DNA of 64,000 nucleotides, from contig NZ_AQYG01000049.1 in the NCBI RefSeq assembly GCF_000380485.1, positions 186,001-250,000 of the forward strand, given 5' to 3'. The notes under the pieces were generated by a model. The model ran no database searches. It saw only the letters and a program-made list of their open reading frames with translations, and was not told the origin of the DNA. Within the stretch, counting starts at the first letter, position 1. Each line of letters begins with the position of its first letter. The DNA is from Jongsikchunia kroppenstedtii DSM 45133 (GTDB lineage Bacteria > Actinomycetota > Actinomycetes > Mycobacteriales > Mycobacteriaceae). The position numbers and the translations under genes are program-made. Shown piece after piece: positions 52,806 through 62,951 of the stretch.

Positions 52806-54325
52806 GCGCGCGCCCCGGCCGAAATGCCGGGAAGCGCTTGCGCCGCGGCGGCGAACATATCGCCTCGCTGCGCATACCCGGCGAACATGTCGAACGACGC
52901 GGCGGCGGGGGCGAGCAGTACGACAGTCCCCTGCGCACCATCTCCGGCCGTCGCGGTACTTCCGCCCGGGCCGCCCGCCAGTTCCGCCGCGGCCTGTACC
53001 GCGCGGGACATCACGTCCACGGCACTGGCAGCCCGATCACCGGTTGGGTTGGAGGCCTGATGAGCGTTCACCAGGCCATCGTCTCGTGTTACTACTGTGA
53101 CTGTTGGGACATATGGGGCGTGTCGCGAGATTGAGTCGGCAATCAGCGGAGCGTCGACGCCGAACAGCACCACACCCGCGAGCCGATCACCCACCGCGAC
53201 CAGCAATTCGTCGACCGAAGCGCCCTTGAGCTGGCCGCCCGCGAGCCAGACCACCCGATCGTGCGCCGCGATCGCCGCCTGTGCCGCATGCGGATTGGTC
53301 GCTTTCGAGTCATCGACGAACGTCAGGCCCGCGCCCACCGCGACCACTTCGCCGCGATGCGCGGCGACCCGGAAATCCCGCAGCCCGCGGTCGACCGCGT
53401 CCGCCGGCACTCCGACCGCGCGGCACAGCGTCGCCGCGGCCAGCGCGTCGGCCAGACCGGAAGGCCCGGACGGCCGGATCACCGCGGTCTCGACCAAGAC
53501 CGTGCCCGCCGGCTCGGCGAACGCGCGGTCGATGATCGCGCCGCCCGCCACGCCGACCTGACCGGCCGCCGGCTCCCCCGACGTCGCCTCGACGCGACGG
53601 GTGTCGGCCGGCGTGGCCATGCTCGCGACGATCGGGTCCTCGACCGGCACGACGGCGATGTCGCCGCGCAGGGCAATCGATTTCGCGGCCGCGTAATGCT
53701 CCAACGAGCCGTGCCAGTCGAGATGGTCTTCGGCGATATTGAGCACCACGCCCGCGGCCGGCCGGATCGAGGGCGCCCAGAACAGCTGGAACGACGACAG
53801 CTCCACGGCCAGCATTCGAGCGGGACCGGACGGTGTTCGAACGGAGAGGGCGTCCAGCACCGGCAACCCGATGTTGCCGCACGCGGCCACCTGTTCGCCG
53901 GCGGCGGCGCAGATCGACTCCACCATGCCGGTCGTCGTCGTCTTGCCGTTGGTGCCGGTCACCACGAGCCACCGACGCGGGGCGCCGAATTCCCCCGAAC
54001 GATCGACGTGCCAGGCCAATTCGACCTCGCCCCAGACCGGGACACCCGCCGCGGCGGCGGCGCTCGGCAGGGCATGGTCGGGCCGGAAGCCGGGCGACGC
54101 GATCACCAGATCGGTCCGCGCCGGCCAGTCGGCGTCGAGGTCCGCGGCACCGAGGCCGGCCGCTCCCCGTTCGATCAGTGGCGCGAGCGATTCCGCGCGC
54201 TCGTCGCAGACCGTGACCTGCGCGCCGCGCCCCAGGAGATAACGGGCGGCCGACGCACCGGCCACGCCGGCGCCGAGCACCAGCACCCGTGCACCCGGCA
54301 GGTCCTGTACCCCGAACTCGGTCAT
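52802..54325 (-). CDS. murD: UDP-N-acetylmuramoylalanine--D-glutamate ligase
   Basis: The 507-residue Mur ligase adds D-glutamate. N-terminal Rossmann-like VLVLGAGVAGASAARYLLGRGA, P-loop VVTGTNGKTTTTGM, and conserved LAVELSSFQL, NIAEDHLDWHGS and DDSKATNPHAA are present. The length is typical. ATG 54325 is 7 bp after the mraY stop; a GTG at 54340 that overlaps mraY by 8 nt is an alternative start. Confidence 0.96.
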   Translation of the reverse strand: MTEFGVQDLPGARVLVLGAGVAGASAARYLLGRGAQVTVCDERAESLAPLIERGAAGLGAADLDADWPARTDLVIASPGFRPDHALPSAAAAAGVPVWGEVELAWHVDRSGEFGAPRRWLVVTGTNGKTTTTGMVESICAAAGEQVAACGNIGLPVLDALSVRTPSGPARMLAVELSSFQLFWAPSIRPAAGVVLNIAEDHLDWHGSLEHYAAAKSIALRGDIAVVPVEDPIVASMATPADTRRVEATSGEPAAGQVGVAGGAIIDRAFAEPAGTVLVETAVIRPSGPSGLADALAAATLCRAVGVPADAVDRGLRDFRVAAHRGEVVAVGAGLTFVDDSKATNPHAAQAAIAAHDRVVWLAGGQLKGASVDELLVAVGDRLAGVVLFGVDAPLIADSISRHAPYVPTVTVVTRDDGLVNAHQASNPTGDRAASAVDVMSRAVQAAAELAGGPGGSTATAGDGAQGTVVLLAPAAASFDMFAGYAQRGDMFAAAAQALPGISAGARA

Positions 54326-54332
54326 CGGCGAA

Positions 54333-55415
54333 TCAGCCACCGGCCGACAGGAATTCACCGTAGAACAGCGACAACGCCAGCGCGCAGCTGATCGCGGTGA
54401 GCAACCAGAATCTGATGATGACCGTCGTTTCGGCCCACCCACCGAGTTCGAAGTGATGGTGGAACGGCGCCATGCGGAACACGCGGCGGCCGGTCGTGCG
54501 GAACACGGCGATCTGAATGATGACCGAGACCAGCTCCACGATGAAGAGCGCGCCGATCACGACACCCAACAGCTCGGTTCGGGTGGTGATGGACAGGCCG
54601 GCCAGCAGACCACCGAGGGCCAGCGAACCGGTGTCGCCCATGAAGATCTTCGCGGGCGCGGCGTTCCACCACAGGAAGCCGAGGCAGGCCCCGCCGCCGG
54701 CGACCGCGATCAGCGCCAGGTCGAGCGGATCGCGCACCTCGTAGCAGCCGGGACCGCCGGGCTTGGGGCCGCCGACGCAGGCGTTGCGGTACTGCCAGAA
54801 GGTCACCAGCACATACGTTCCCGAGACCATTGCCATCGAGCCGGCGGCCAGGCCGTCGAGTCCGTCGGTGAAGTTCACGGCGTTCGACCAACCGGCGACG
54901 ATCAGCCAGCAGAAGATCACGAAGGCGACCGAGCCGATGGCGATCGCGTCGATGTCGCGGACATACGACAGCTTGGTGCTGGCCGGCGACGATCCCGTGC
55001 TGCCGCCGCGGAACTGCAGCACCAGCACGCCGAAGGCCACCGCGGCCAGCAGCTGGCCGATCGATTTGCCGGTCTTGTTCAGGCCGAGGTTCCGGCCCTT
55101 GGCGAGCTTGATGTAGTCGTCGAGGAAGCCGACCAGCCCGAGCGCGGTCGCCAACCCGAGCACCAGCATTCCGGATGCGCTCGGTCCCTGGCCGCCGAGG
55201 CCGGGCAGGTGCGCACCCCAGTAGCCGACCCAGAGGGCGGCGACGATCGCGACGCCACCCATGGACGGGGTGCCGCGCTTGGTCTGATGGCTCTGCGGCC
55301 CCTCGACACGGATCTCCTGGCCATATCCCTGCCGGGTGAACAGCTTGATCAATACCGGCGTGAGCAGGATGGACACCGCCAGCGCGAGGGCGCCGGCTAT
55401 AACGATCTGTCGCAC
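54333..55415 (-). CDS. mraY: Phospho-N-acetylmuramoyl-pentapeptide transferase
   Basis: The 360-residue membrane enzyme makes lipid I from UDP-MurNAc-pentapeptide and the polyprenyl phosphate. About ten helices are visible. Signature motifs are [13 protein letters not shown], the acidic pair in [29 protein letters not shown], and the C-terminal [18 protein letters not shown] 55415 shares its first base region with the stop of the murF remnant, so the two are translationally coupled. Confidence 0.97.
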   Translation of the reverse strand: MRQIVIAGALALAVSILLTPVLIKLFTRQGYGQEIRVEGPQSHQTKRGTPSMGGVAIVAALWVGYWGAHLPGLGGQGPSASGMLVLGLATALGLVGFLDDYIKLAKGRNLGLNKTGKSIGQLLAAVAFGVLVLQFRGGSTGSSPASTKLSYVRDIDAIAIGSVAFVIFCWLIVAGWSNAVNFTDGLDGLAAGSMAMVSGTYVLVTFWQYRNACVGGPKPGGPGCYEVRDPLDLALIAVAGGGACLGFLWWNAAPAKIFMGDTGSLALGGLLAGLSITTRTELLGVVIGALFIVELVSVIIQIAVFRTTGRRVFRMAPFHHHFELGGWAETTVIIRFWLLTAISCALALSLFYGEFLSAGG

Positions 55416-55876
55416 TATCCGCCTATCCGATCCGACAACTGGTCGAGCCCGAGTTCCGCACCGCCGCTGATGACGATGACATCGTCCGGGCCGCGCTGCG
55501 CACCTAGTATCGCCAACGCCTCATCAACGGTGCCCACCAGGATCGCCTCATCTCCCCACGAGCCCTCCATCACCGCGCCCTGATGCAGTCCGCGCACCGC
55601 CCGGGAGGTTCCGACGCAGATCACGCGGCTGATGTCGAGTCGCACCGCCAGCCGCCCGATGCGGTCGTGTTCGATGACCCAGGCGTTGAGATCGGCCACC
55701 GACCCGTCCGCGGTCTCGTCGCGGTCCATCTCCCCGAGCACGGCCCAGCTCTGCAGCTCGGTCCCCGCGGCGGCCGCATCATGGGCGGTCGTCGCCAGCT
55801 CGCGCAGCGCGACCGTCAGATCGGCCGACGGCACGACCCGCACGCGAGCCATGTCATTCGTCTCGAGCCCGCTCAT
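55415..55876 (-). CDS. Orphan MurF C-terminal (ligase) domain; ATPase and substrate domains absent
   Basis: The 153-residue product matches only domain 3 of MurF: WAVLGEM (55728-55748), [21 protein letters not shown] and [18 protein letters not shown]. Intact MurF is about 450-520 residues with an N-terminal domain and a central P-loop ATPase (GxxGKT); neither is here. The DAYNANP motif that normally opens domain 3 is missing, and the KAS-like block after the last strand reads VISGG. Yet the frame is open, starts ATGA at the murE stop and runs into mraY, so it still looks translated. It cannot by itself add D-Ala-D-Ala. It may be a recent deletion product or a separate small protein. Confidence 0.8.
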   Translation of the reverse strand: MSGLETNDMARVRVVPSADLTVALRELATTAHDAAAAGTELQSWAVLGEMDRDETADGSVADLNAWVIEHDRIGRLAVRLDISRVICVGTSRAVRGLHQGAVMEGSWGDEAILVGTVDEALAILGAQRGPDDVIVISGGAELGLDQLSDRIGG

Positions 55877-57492
55877 TTCCCGCCCTTGCGCACGTCGTCG
55901 ATCGCCCCGGCGAGCACATCCCGATCGTCGAAGGGGTGCTTGACTCCGTTGATCTCCTGACCGACCTCGTGGCCCTTACCGGCCACCAGCACGACGTCGC
56001 CCGGACGCGCCCAGCGCACGGCCTCGGCGATCGCCTCGGCGCGGTCGCCGATCTCCTTGACCCGCGCGGTCTTGGTGCTGCGCAGCGGACTGGGCTCGCC
56101 CTTGACGGCGGCGGCACCGCCGACCAGCTGGCTCCGGATCGCCGCCGGGTCCTCCGTGCGCGGATTGTCGTCGGTGATGATCACCAACTCGGCGCCCCGC
56201 GCGGCGACCTCGCCCATGATCTCGCGTTTGCCGCGGTCGCGGTCACCGCCGGCGCCGACGACGACGGCCAACCGCTTGACCCCCTGCCCGCGCAGTGTCT
56301 CGATGACCGCGGCGAGCGCGGCGGGCTTGTGGGCATAGTCGACGATCGCCAGGAACTTCTGGCCCCGATCGATGCGCTCCATCCGCCCCGGCACCCGCAC
56401 GTCGTCGATGCCGCGGATCGCGTCGGACAGCGGTACCCCGGCGGTGGTCGCGATCGCGATCGCGGTCAGCGCGTTGGCGACGTTGTAGCGGCCGGGCAGC
56501 GGGACATGGATCTGGTGGACCGCGCCGTGTGGATCGGTGATCGCCACGTCCTGCCCGCCGTCGGCGGTCACGGTCGACTCGCCGGCGCTCCAGGCGACCC
56601 CGGGCACGCCGGTCACCGACACGGTCACTGCCCCCCGACCGGCGACGCGGGCCATCCGCTTGCCGGCGTCGTCGTCGACGCAGACCACCGACCGCAGCGC
56701 ATGTACCGGCGAATCCGGCTGGAACAGAATGGCTTTGGCGTCGAAGTAGTCGGCCATCGTGCGATGGAAGTCGAGATGATCCTGCGACAGGTTGGTGAAG
56801 GCACCCACCGCGAACACGCTGCCGTCCACCCGGCCCAGCGCGAGCGCATGGCTGGACACCTCCATGACGACCGTGTCCACCTCCTGCTCGTGCATCGCCG
56901 CGAGCATCGCCTGCAGGTCCGGGGCCTCCGGCGTGGTCAACGAACTCGGCTGCCGCGCACCGGCTATCCGCGTCTCGACGGTGCCGATCAGCCCAACCGT
57001 ACGACCGGCCGCCATCAGAGCCGACTCGGTCAGATACGAGGTGGTGGTCTTGCCCGACGTGCCGGTGATACCGATCAGCTTGAGGCGTCGCGAAGGCTGG
57101 CCGTAGATCCGGGAACTCAACGTCCCCAGGACCGTTCGCGGCCGCGAGTGCACCAGCACCACGCAGTCGTGCTCACCGGGCAGCGCCTCGATGATGTCGC
57201 GCCCCCGCGGGTCCGTCAGCACCGCGGTCGCGCCCCGCGCGAGTGCATCGGCCGCGAACTCGGCACCGTGCACATTGGCTCCCGGCAGGGCCGCGAACAG
57301 ATCGCCCGGCCGTACAGATTGCGCCCGCAGCGTCACGCCCGTGACCGTGGTCGACTCGTCCACATGCCCGATGAGATCCAACCGCGCATGACAGGCCGCG
57401 GATAGAACCGCAACGGTGGTCGGCGCGACCGACGCCGGATGCAGTGCCGACTTCGCACTGCGACGTCCGGATTGCCGTCCGGAGGATGCCAC
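55873..57492 (-). CDS. murE: UDP-N-acetylmuramoyl-L-alanyl-D-glutamate--2,6-diaminopimelate ligase
   Basis: The 539-residue Mur ligase adds meso-diaminopimelate. The P-loop is [10 protein letters not shown] (141-150). The DAP-selective motif is DDNPRTED, and HPFDDRDV lies near the end. The central [13 protein letters not shown] block is intact. GTG 57492 is supported by AAGGAGG about 6-7 nt upstream. A 107-bp gap separates it from pbpB. Its stop overlaps the start of the murF remnant by 4 nt (ATGA). Confidence 0.97.
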   Translation of the reverse strand: MASSGRQSGRRSAKSALHPASVAPTTVAVLSAACHARLDLIGHVDESTTVTGVTLRAQSVRPGDLFAALPGANVHGAEFAADALARGATAVLTDPRGRDIIEALPGEHDCVVLVHSRPRTVLGTLSSRIYGQPSRRLKLIGITGTSGKTTTSYLTESALMAAGRTVGLIGTVETRIAGARQPSSLTTPEAPDLQAMLAAMHEQEVDTVVMEVSSHALALGRVDGSVFAVGAFTNLSQDHLDFHRTMADYFDAKAILFQPDSPVHALRSVVCVDDDAGKRMARVAGRGAVTVSVTGVPGVAWSAGESTVTADGGQDVAITDPHGAVHQIHVPLPGRYNVANALTAIAIATTAGVPLSDAIRGIDDVRVPGRMERIDRGQKFLAIVDYAHKPAALAAVIETLRGQGVKRLAVVVGAGGDRDRGKREIMGEVAARGAELVIITDDNPRTEDPAAIRSQLVGGAAAVKGEPSPLRSTKTARVKEIGDRAEAIAEAVRWARPGDVVLVAGKGHEVGQEINGVKHPFDDRDVLAGAIDDVRKGGK

Positions 57493-57599
57493 AACCGACC
57501 TCCTTCACGGCCAAACGTCCAAGATTCCGTCAGATAACTTACCTGGGGCCGATCACGATCACGATCTGCCGGTACGCAGCCCCGATGATGATTCTCCGG

Positions 57600-59561
57600 T
57601 CACCATCCGGCCTGCAGAATCAGCTTCGGCGCCGGTGTCGGCGAGAGCGGCACCCGATCGCGCTGCAGCATCCAGCTCGCGATCGTCGCGAACAACGGAG
57701 CGGCCGACTGTCCCCCGCTGCCGTCGGTGCTGCGCGACGGGTTGTCGAGCATGATGCCGATGACGAACCGCGGGTTATCAGCCGGCGCGATGCCTGCGAA
57801 CGTGATGTTGTATTTCGAGTTCGAGTAGCGGCCGTTGGCATCGACCTGCTGGGCGGTACCGGTCTTGCCGCTGATCTGATACCCGTCCACATCCGCCTTG
57901 CAACCGGTGCCCTCCTGCATCCCGGTCGGGTCGCATTGGGTGACCGCCTCGAACATGTTGCGGACCGTGGTCGCCGTCTGCGGGTCGACGACCTGCACCG
58001 GGTCCGGCGCCGGACCGCCCATGATGATCCGCGGCGGCACGCGCAGGCCGTTGTTGGCGATGGTCTGATACAGGCCGGTCATCTGCAGCAGCGTCATCGA
58101 AAGCCCCTGGCCGATAGGCAGATTGGCGAACGTGCTGCCCGACCACTGCGACCGGGGCGGCACCTCGCCGCCGCTCTCGCCGGGCAGCCCGACGTTGGTC
58201 CGCTGGCCGAGGCCGAAGCGGTTGACCAGATCCATATAGCGGTCCGGGCCCACCTTCTGCGCGAGCATCAGGGTTCCGACGTTGGACGACTTACCGAAGA
58301 TGCCCTGAGTCGTATATGGCGCGACACCGTGCGACCACGCGTCGTTGACTGTGACGCCGCCCATGTTGATGCTGCCGGGAACCTGGTGGACATCGGTCGG
58401 CTTGCTGATGCCGTTCTGGATCACGGCCGACGCGGTGATGATCTTGTTCACCGATCCGGGCTCGAACGGCGAGGTCACCGGCAGGTCGCCCAGTTGCGCG
58501 TTCTGCTGCTGGTCGAGCGGCTGCGCCGGGTTGAACGTGCCGTTGTTGGCCATCGCCAGCACCTGGCCGGTGTGGCTGTCGAGCACCACCACCGATGCAC
58601 TCTTGGCGCCGGATAGGTCCTTCGCCTTCTGCACCTGTGTCTGCACGAACCACTGCAGGTCGGCGTCGATGGTCAGCTGCACCGGCTTGCCGTTGACCGC
58701 CGGGTGCACGTTGCGCATGCTGCCCGGGATGATGGCGCCGTCCGAGCCGCGGTCGTAGGTCTGCGACCCGTTGGTCCCGGCGAGCGTGGAATCCATCGAC
58801 GACTCCAGGCCGATGAGTCCGTTGCCGTCGAAGTCGACGTCGCCGATGATGTTGGCCGCCAACGGTCCTCCGGGATACAGCCGGACCGCCTGCCGCTCGG
58901 CGCCCACCTCTGGGAACTGATCGGTCAGCGAGGCCGCGACGTCGGGTCCGATGAGCCGGGCCAGATAAACGAACTGCTCGTTCGAGTTCATCTTGGCGAT
59001 CAGATCGTTCTCGTCGACGCTGTCGCCGAGGGCCTGATGAATGCCGGCGGCGATCTGCTTGATGCGCGCGGACGGGTCCGGTGCGGACGGATCCTTCTGA
59101 TGCAGCTTCTCGATCGCGGCGCGCTCGATCACCGGCTGGAACGTCAGATTGCGCGCGTCGGCCGTGTACGCGAGAGCACGCCCGAAGCGGTCTTCGATCT
59201 CACCGCGCTTGGCCGGCAGCGCTTCGGTGACGGTGCGCTGGCTCGCCGCCTCGGCCGACAGCGACGGGGCCTCGACGACCTGCAGCCACACCATCCGGAT
59301 CACCACCACCGACACCGCAACCAGCACGATGGTCGACGCGATCCGGTGGCGCAGCAGGAATTGCTTGCCCGCCTCGATAATTCGCGCATTGTGCGCGCCG
59401 CCCAGGCGGACGCCGCGCACCTTGCGGGACGGCTGCGCGCGGACGCCGCCCTTGGGAGCCGCCGCCGAACGGCCGCGTCGGGAAATGTTCGCGGGCTGCC
59501 GCCGGTCGCGCGACGACCCGCCTCGCCGGCCGCGGGTGCGCTCGGAGTGGGTACGCGTCAT
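57600..59561 (-). CDS. pbpB: Septal penicillin-binding protein (class B transpeptidase, FtsI)
   Basis: The 653-residue transpeptidase cross-links septal peptidoglycan with FtsW. A basic cytoplasmic tail of about 70 residues is followed by one membrane helix (IASTIVLVAVSVVVIRMVWLQ), the dimerisation domain (AKRGEIEDRFGRALAYTAD), and the transpeptidase domain with SVNK in PFEPGSVNKIIT, SSN in FGKSSNVGTL and KTG in QISGKTGTAQQ. Length and position match M. tuberculosis PbpB (Rv2163c). Confidence 0.97.
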   Translation of the reverse strand: MTRTHSERTRGRRGGSSRDRRQPANISRRGRSAAAPKGGVRAQPSRKVRGVRLGGAHNARIIEAGKQFLLRHRIASTIVLVAVSVVVIRMVWLQVVEAPSLSAEAASQRTVTEALPAKRGEIEDRFGRALAYTADARNLTFQPVIERAAIEKLHQKDPSAPDPSARIKQIAAGIHQALGDSVDENDLIAKMNSNEQFVYLARLIGPDVAASLTDQFPEVGAERQAVRLYPGGPLAANIIGDVDFDGNGLIGLESSMDSTLAGTNGSQTYDRGSDGAIIPGSMRNVHPAVNGKPVQLTIDADLQWFVQTQVQKAKDLSGAKSASVVVLDSHTGQVLAMANNGTFNPAQPLDQQQNAQLGDLPVTSPFEPGSVNKIITASAVIQNGISKPTDVHQVPGSINMGGVTVNDAWSHGVAPYTTQGIFGKSSNVGTLMLAQKVGPDRYMDLVNRFGLGQRTNVGLPGESGGEVPPRSQWSGSTFANLPIGQGLSMTLLQMTGLYQTIANNGLRVPPRIIMGGPAPDPVQVVDPQTATTVRNMFEAVTQCDPTGMQEGTGCKADVDGYQISGKTGTAQQVDANGRYSNSKYNITFAGIAPADNPRFVIGIMLDNPSRSTDGSGGQSAAPLFATIASWMLQRDRVPLSPTPAPKLILQAGW

Positions 59562-59581
59562 GTGATCAATTGTCTACTGCG

Positions 59582-60442
59582 CTAAGGAGTTGCCGGCGAA
59601 TTTGCGGTCGGCGCGCCGCCAGTTTGTGGGGAATTCTGCTGCGGCGCTTGCGCTGCAGGCGCCGGAGCGGATGATTGTCCGACGGCCGGCGTCTGTCCCG
59701 CCGGCGCGGCGGGTTGGCCGGCCGGGGTAGGTGCCGACGCACCGGGCAGCACGTTGCTGAAGTTCGGCACGGCGGCCGCGGCAGAGTTGGGATCGCTGCC
59801 GTCGGTGTTGCTGGCGGCAGGCTTATTCTGCTGATTCACACCAGGATTCACCGCGCCCGAGTTGCCCTGATCCATCGACGGTGCGGGCGGCCCCTGCGCC
59901 GGCTTCACCTCGCCGACCACTCGAACCTTGCCGTCGGGACCCACCACCAGGCGCGGCGGATTGGTCGCCGGAATCATCCCCAGCTGCTCGGTCGCCTTCT
60001 TGGCAAGCTCTGGAGCCGACTGCCCCGACTCATAGTTCTTCTTGATCTGCTGCAATCGATTCTGCAGGTCTTGATTCGTCTGCTTTGCCGCACTGAGCTG
60101 GTACGAATTCTGCGCGGCGGTCGTGGACAGCCATAGTGTCAGGGCCAGGCCGAGGGCCAGCATGCCGATGACGAGGAAGACGAACGGGATCCGGCGAGCC
60201 AATGCCACCGGCGAGGTCGACGGCAATGAGATGCGTTGCGCCAGTGGACGGAAGTCGCGCTCCGGACTCGCGCCGGTGAGCGCGGCGTTGGCCAGCCGCT
60301 TGCGACGCCGGTCGATGGCACGCTGGGCCGAGGCCGAACGCGCGCGCCCGGACACATCGGCGGCACCGACCCGCGAGCGCCGACCCGACTGAGTCCGACC
60401 GTCACGGGTCCGCGTCTGACGTGTCTCGTTCACAACGCTCAT
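59582..60442 (-). CDS. ftsL: FtsL-position membrane protein, proline-rich (Rv2164c-like)
   Basis: The 286-residue protein has a basic cytoplasmic N-terminus, one membrane helix (about 88-107, FVFLVIGMLALGLALTLWLS) and a short coiled coil (NSYQLSAAKQTNQDLQNRLQQIKK), the FtsL arrangement. A disordered Pro/Ala/Gln-rich extracellular tail covers about 200-286. By position between rsmH and pbpB it corresponds to the FtsL-like protein of mycobacteria; sequence similarity to classical FtsL is weak, so the symbol rests on layout. Confidence 0.8.
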   Translation of the reverse strand: MSVVNETRQTRTRDGRTQSGRRSRVGAADVSGRARSASAQRAIDRRRKRLANAALTGASPERDFRPLAQRISLPSTSPVALARRIPFVFLVIGMLALGLALTLWLSTTAAQNSYQLSAAKQTNQDLQNRLQQIKKNYESGQSAPELAKKATEQLGMIPATNPPRLVVGPDGKVRVVGEVKPAQGPPAPSMDQGNSGAVNPGVNQQNKPAASNTDGSDPNSAAAAVPNFSNVLPGASAPTPAGQPAAPAGQTPAVGQSSAPAPAAQAPQQNSPQTGGAPTANSPATP

Positions 60443-60472
60443 CGCAGCTCACCCCCGTCAATCATGCTCTGG

Positions 60473-61492
60473 TCACCAATCATGTTTAGTTCCAATACGT
60501 TCGATCGCGCGCACCCGGACCGACGCCGACCGCGCATTCCGCTCCCGCTCGTCCTCCGGCGCCTGCTCGGCACCGCGGGTCACCAGCGCGTAGTCGGGCT
60601 CGGTGCCCGGCAGGTCGACCGGGAGGCCGGGCGGCGTTTTGGTGCGGACCCGATCGGCGAACGCGCGCTTGACCATTCGGTCCTCGAGCGACTGATACGA
60701 CATCACCACCAGTCGACCACCGACGGCGAGGCGGTTCATCGCCGCCGGGAGCGCGTTCTCCAGCGAGCGCAGCTCCGCGTTCACCTCGACCCGCAACGCC
60801 TGGAAAGTGCGCTTTGCCGGATGGCCACCGGTGCGGCGGGTCGCCGCGGGGATCACCCGATACAGCAGCTCCACGAGCCGTCCGCTGGTGGTGAAAGGTT
60901 CTTTGTCGCGTTCGGCCAGCACCGCCGAGGCGATCTTGCCAGCGAAGCGTTCCTCGCCGTATTCGCTGAGCACCCTTGCCAATTCGCCGTGCGAATAGGT
61001 GTTGAGCACGTCGGCCGCGGTCAGATCGTCGTCGGGGTTCATCCGCATGTCCAGCGGAGCATCGCTGGCGTAGGCGAATCCGCGCTGCGCCTGATCCAGC
61101 TGCATGGACGACACGCCCAGATCGAGCAGCACGCCGTTGCAGGACGAGATCGACTCGGCAGCAAACACTTCAGCCAGTTCGTCGTAGCGCCGATGCACAT
61201 ACGACATCCGGTCGCCGAAGCGGCTCAGCCGTTCGGCCGATTGGTCGAGCGCGGACTGGTCCCGGTCCACACCGATGACCCGCAGTGCGGGGAACCGAGT
61301 GAGAAAAAGTTCGGAATGTCCACCCGCGCCGAGGGTTCCGTCGATCAGTATCGCGTCGGCACCGTCGGCGGATCTAGCCGTGAGCGCGGGAGTGAGCAGC
61401 TCGACCATGCGATCGGCCATGACCGGCACGTGCCCGAATCGTCGTCCGCGGGCGTCTGCGTCACCGCCGACGCCGGACGCCGAATCACTCAC
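60473..61492 (-). CDS. rsmH: 16S rRNA (cytosine1402-N4)-methyltransferase
   Basis: The 339-residue enzyme methylates C1402 of 16S rRNA. The SAM-binding loop is [16 protein letters not shown]. Conserved blocks [28 protein letters not shown] and [14 protein letters not shown] are present. GTG 61492 is chosen from family length (start [10 protein letters not shown]); the frame remains open upstream but without homology. It is the second gene of the dcw cluster, 164 bp after mraZ. Confidence 0.96.
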   Translation of the reverse strand: MSDSASGVGGDADARGRRFGHVPVMADRMVELLTPALTARSADGADAILIDGTLGAGGHSELFLTRFPALRVIGVDRDQSALDQSAERLSRFGDRMSYVHRRYDELAEVFAAESISSCNGVLLDLGVSSMQLDQAQRGFAYASDAPLDMRMNPDDDLTAADVLNTYSHGELARVLSEYGEERFAGKIASAVLAERDKEPFTTSGRLVELLYRVIPAATRRTGGHPAKRTFQALRVEVNAELRSLENALPAAMNRLAVGGRLVVMSYQSLEDRMVKRAFADRVRTKTPPGLPVDLPGTEPDYALVTRGAEQAPEDERERNARSASVRVRAIERIGTKHDW

Positions 61493-61656
61493 GGGCCCAG
61501 CCTTTCTCGGGGAATATAGGTGACGGATGGATCCGGGTCTCCGTCCGAACCCGTACCTGGCGCTGGGGAAGTGCGTCAGGGACGGCGTTTCGGACAGAGG
61601 CCTCGATCCACCCGTCCGGACTCGATCGGTGTACACAGATCGGGCCCCGCCTACGC

Positions 61657-62088
61657 TCACAGGATCGCGTCGAGCGACTCGATGCCGGCCTGCGAATAGG
61701 TCTCTTCGTGTTCGTCCTGGTAGCGACGCCAGGCGTCGGCATCCCAGATCTCCAGGTGATCGACGGCACCGATCACCACACACTCTTTGGTCAGCCCGGC
61801 ATAGCGGCGGTGCTCGACAGGCAGGGTGATCCGCCCCTGATTGTCCGGCCGCTGCTCGTCCGTGCTGGCCGCGAGGTTCCGGGCGAAGGCCCGGGCCTCG
61901 ACATTGTTCTTCGACGCCGCCATGGCGCGATTGGCGAGCTCGGCGAAGTCGTCACGCAGGTACACCGAAAGGCTGTGATCTTGACCTTTGGTGATCATCA
62001 CACCTCCCAGCAGTGCCTCTCGAAACTTCGCGGGCAGCGTCAGCCGCCCCTTGTCGTCGAGCTTGGGCGTGTAGGTACCGAGAAACAT
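61657..62088 (-). CDS. mraZ: Transcriptional regulator MraZ
   Basis: The 143-residue protein has two AbrB-like SpoVT domains: the first starts [23 protein letters not shown], the second contains [18 protein letters not shown]. MraZ oligomers bind direct repeats upstream of their own gene and repress the dcw operon in well-studied bacteria. A strong ribosome site, GGAGG, precedes the ATG at 62088. Operator-like repeats lie 55-86 bp upstream. Confidence 0.97.
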   Translation of the reverse strand: MFLGTYTPKLDDKGRLTLPAKFREALLGGVMITKGQDHSLSVYLRDDFAELANRAMAASKNNVEARAFARNLAASTDEQRPDNQGRITLPVEHRRYAGLTKECVVIGAVDHLEIWDADAWRRYQDEHEETYSQAGIESLDAIL

Positions 62089-62142
62089 CGCGGCACCTCC
62101 AAACCCATCAACCGAAAACTCCGGATTGCCTTCGGTCGATCA

Positions 62143-62174
62143 CCACTGTACCCCACTTTCCACCACTTGCCACC
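62143..62174 (-). promoter_or_regulatory. MraZ operator: AGTGG repeats at 10-bp period
   Basis: Read on the plus strand, CCACT occurs at 62143, 62153 and 62163, with a fourth, CCACC, near 62170; on the minus strand these are AGTGG repeats. The exact 10-bp spacing is that of MraZ boxes (TGGG/GTGG repeats on one DNA face). TACAGT (minus strand, 62147-62152) between the first two repeats could be the -10 box, which would explain repression. Confidence 0.8.
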
Positions 62175-62194
62175 CTATTGCTGCATTGTTCCCC

Positions 62195-62212
62195 CACCGA
62201 TGATCATCGGTG
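62195..62212. promoter_or_regulatory. Perfect 18-bp palindrome upstream of mraZ
   Basis: CACCGATGATCATCGGTG reads the same on both strands. It lies 20 bp upstream of the MraZ boxes, in the 339-bp gap between mraZ and the DUF3040 gene. It may be a binding site for a dimeric regulator. The remainder of the gap, 62213-62371, shows no gene or other feature that I recognise. Confidence 0.5.
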
Positions 62213-62371
62213 CAGGTCATAGCCATGCAGAGGGATGCGACACACCAGGGTTGCCGTCACTCGGTTCCCCGACAGAAGCCTGACGACCTGGCACTTTGTC
62301 GACGCACGGAGCCCGTGGACGCTCGGGTGGCGCAAAGTGGGGATCTAGGGAGTGGGGCGCCGATGGGCAAC

Positions 62372-62402
62372 AAAAAACAGCGGCCGCGATGCGGCCGCTG
62401 TT
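62372..62402 (-). terminator. Rho-independent terminator of the DUF3040 gene
   Basis: A perfect 12-bp stem, AACAGCGGCCGC (62376-62387) with GCGGCCGCTGTT (62391-62402), has a 3-nt loop and is followed on the minus strand by a six-T run. It lies 25 bp after the DUF3040 stop. Confidence 0.92.
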
Positions 62403-62427
62403 CAGATCAGTCGATCAGGTCTGCGTA

Positions 62428-62835
62428 TTACTCCCCGCGCTCGAAGCGCCGGTTGAAGCGGTCTTCCATTCGCTCGGAGAACTTGCGCCCACTGCGACGG
62501 CCGCTTCGTGCCGAACCGGTCGACGGGGACGACTGGGAGCCGGAGGATCCCGAGGTGAATCCCCATAGGGCCATGAGGCCCGCCGCGAACATCACCAGGA
62601 AGCCGATCAGGCTGAGGATCGGGAACCCGCTCACCGTCACGTTTGCAACCAGACCGCCGATCAGCAGTCCGAGCCCGATAACAAAGACCGAAGCAGCCTG
62701 TATGCGCCGGCGGGAAACGCTGCCGCCACCGCCGAACCGTCGTCCACGAACATGCGACGCAAACTTCGGATCCTCGGCGTACAGGGCGCTTTCGATCTGT
62801 TCGAGCATTCGCTGCTCGTGCTCTGAGAGTGGCAC
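62428..62835 (-). CDS. DUF3040 membrane protein (Rv2169c-like)
   Basis: The 135-residue protein begins with the DUF3040 signature PLSEHEQRMLEQIESALYAEDPKFA, followed by two membrane helices (about 48-68 and 72-92) and a basic Ser/Arg-rich tail. The function is unknown; the family is widespread in actinobacteria. GTG 62835 is preferred because GGAGGGG lies 5 nt upstream and the signature then starts the protein. It precedes mraZ, as in M. tuberculosis. Confidence 0.9.
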   Translation of the reverse strand: MPLSEHEQRMLEQIESALYAEDPKFASHVRGRRFGGGGSVSRRRIQAASVFVIGLGLLIGGLVANVTVSGFPILSLIGFLVMFAAGLMALWGFTSGSSGSQSSPSTGSARSGRRSGRKFSERMEDRFNRRFERGE

Positions 62836-62951
62836 CGACCCCTCCTTCAGCACGTCACCTCGCCGGAAATTTCCGGCCTCTACTACCGATGATACGAGGT
62901 GTTGGAATGTCGGACCACTATTCACCCATCTCGGAACGAACTCGATCGAGA

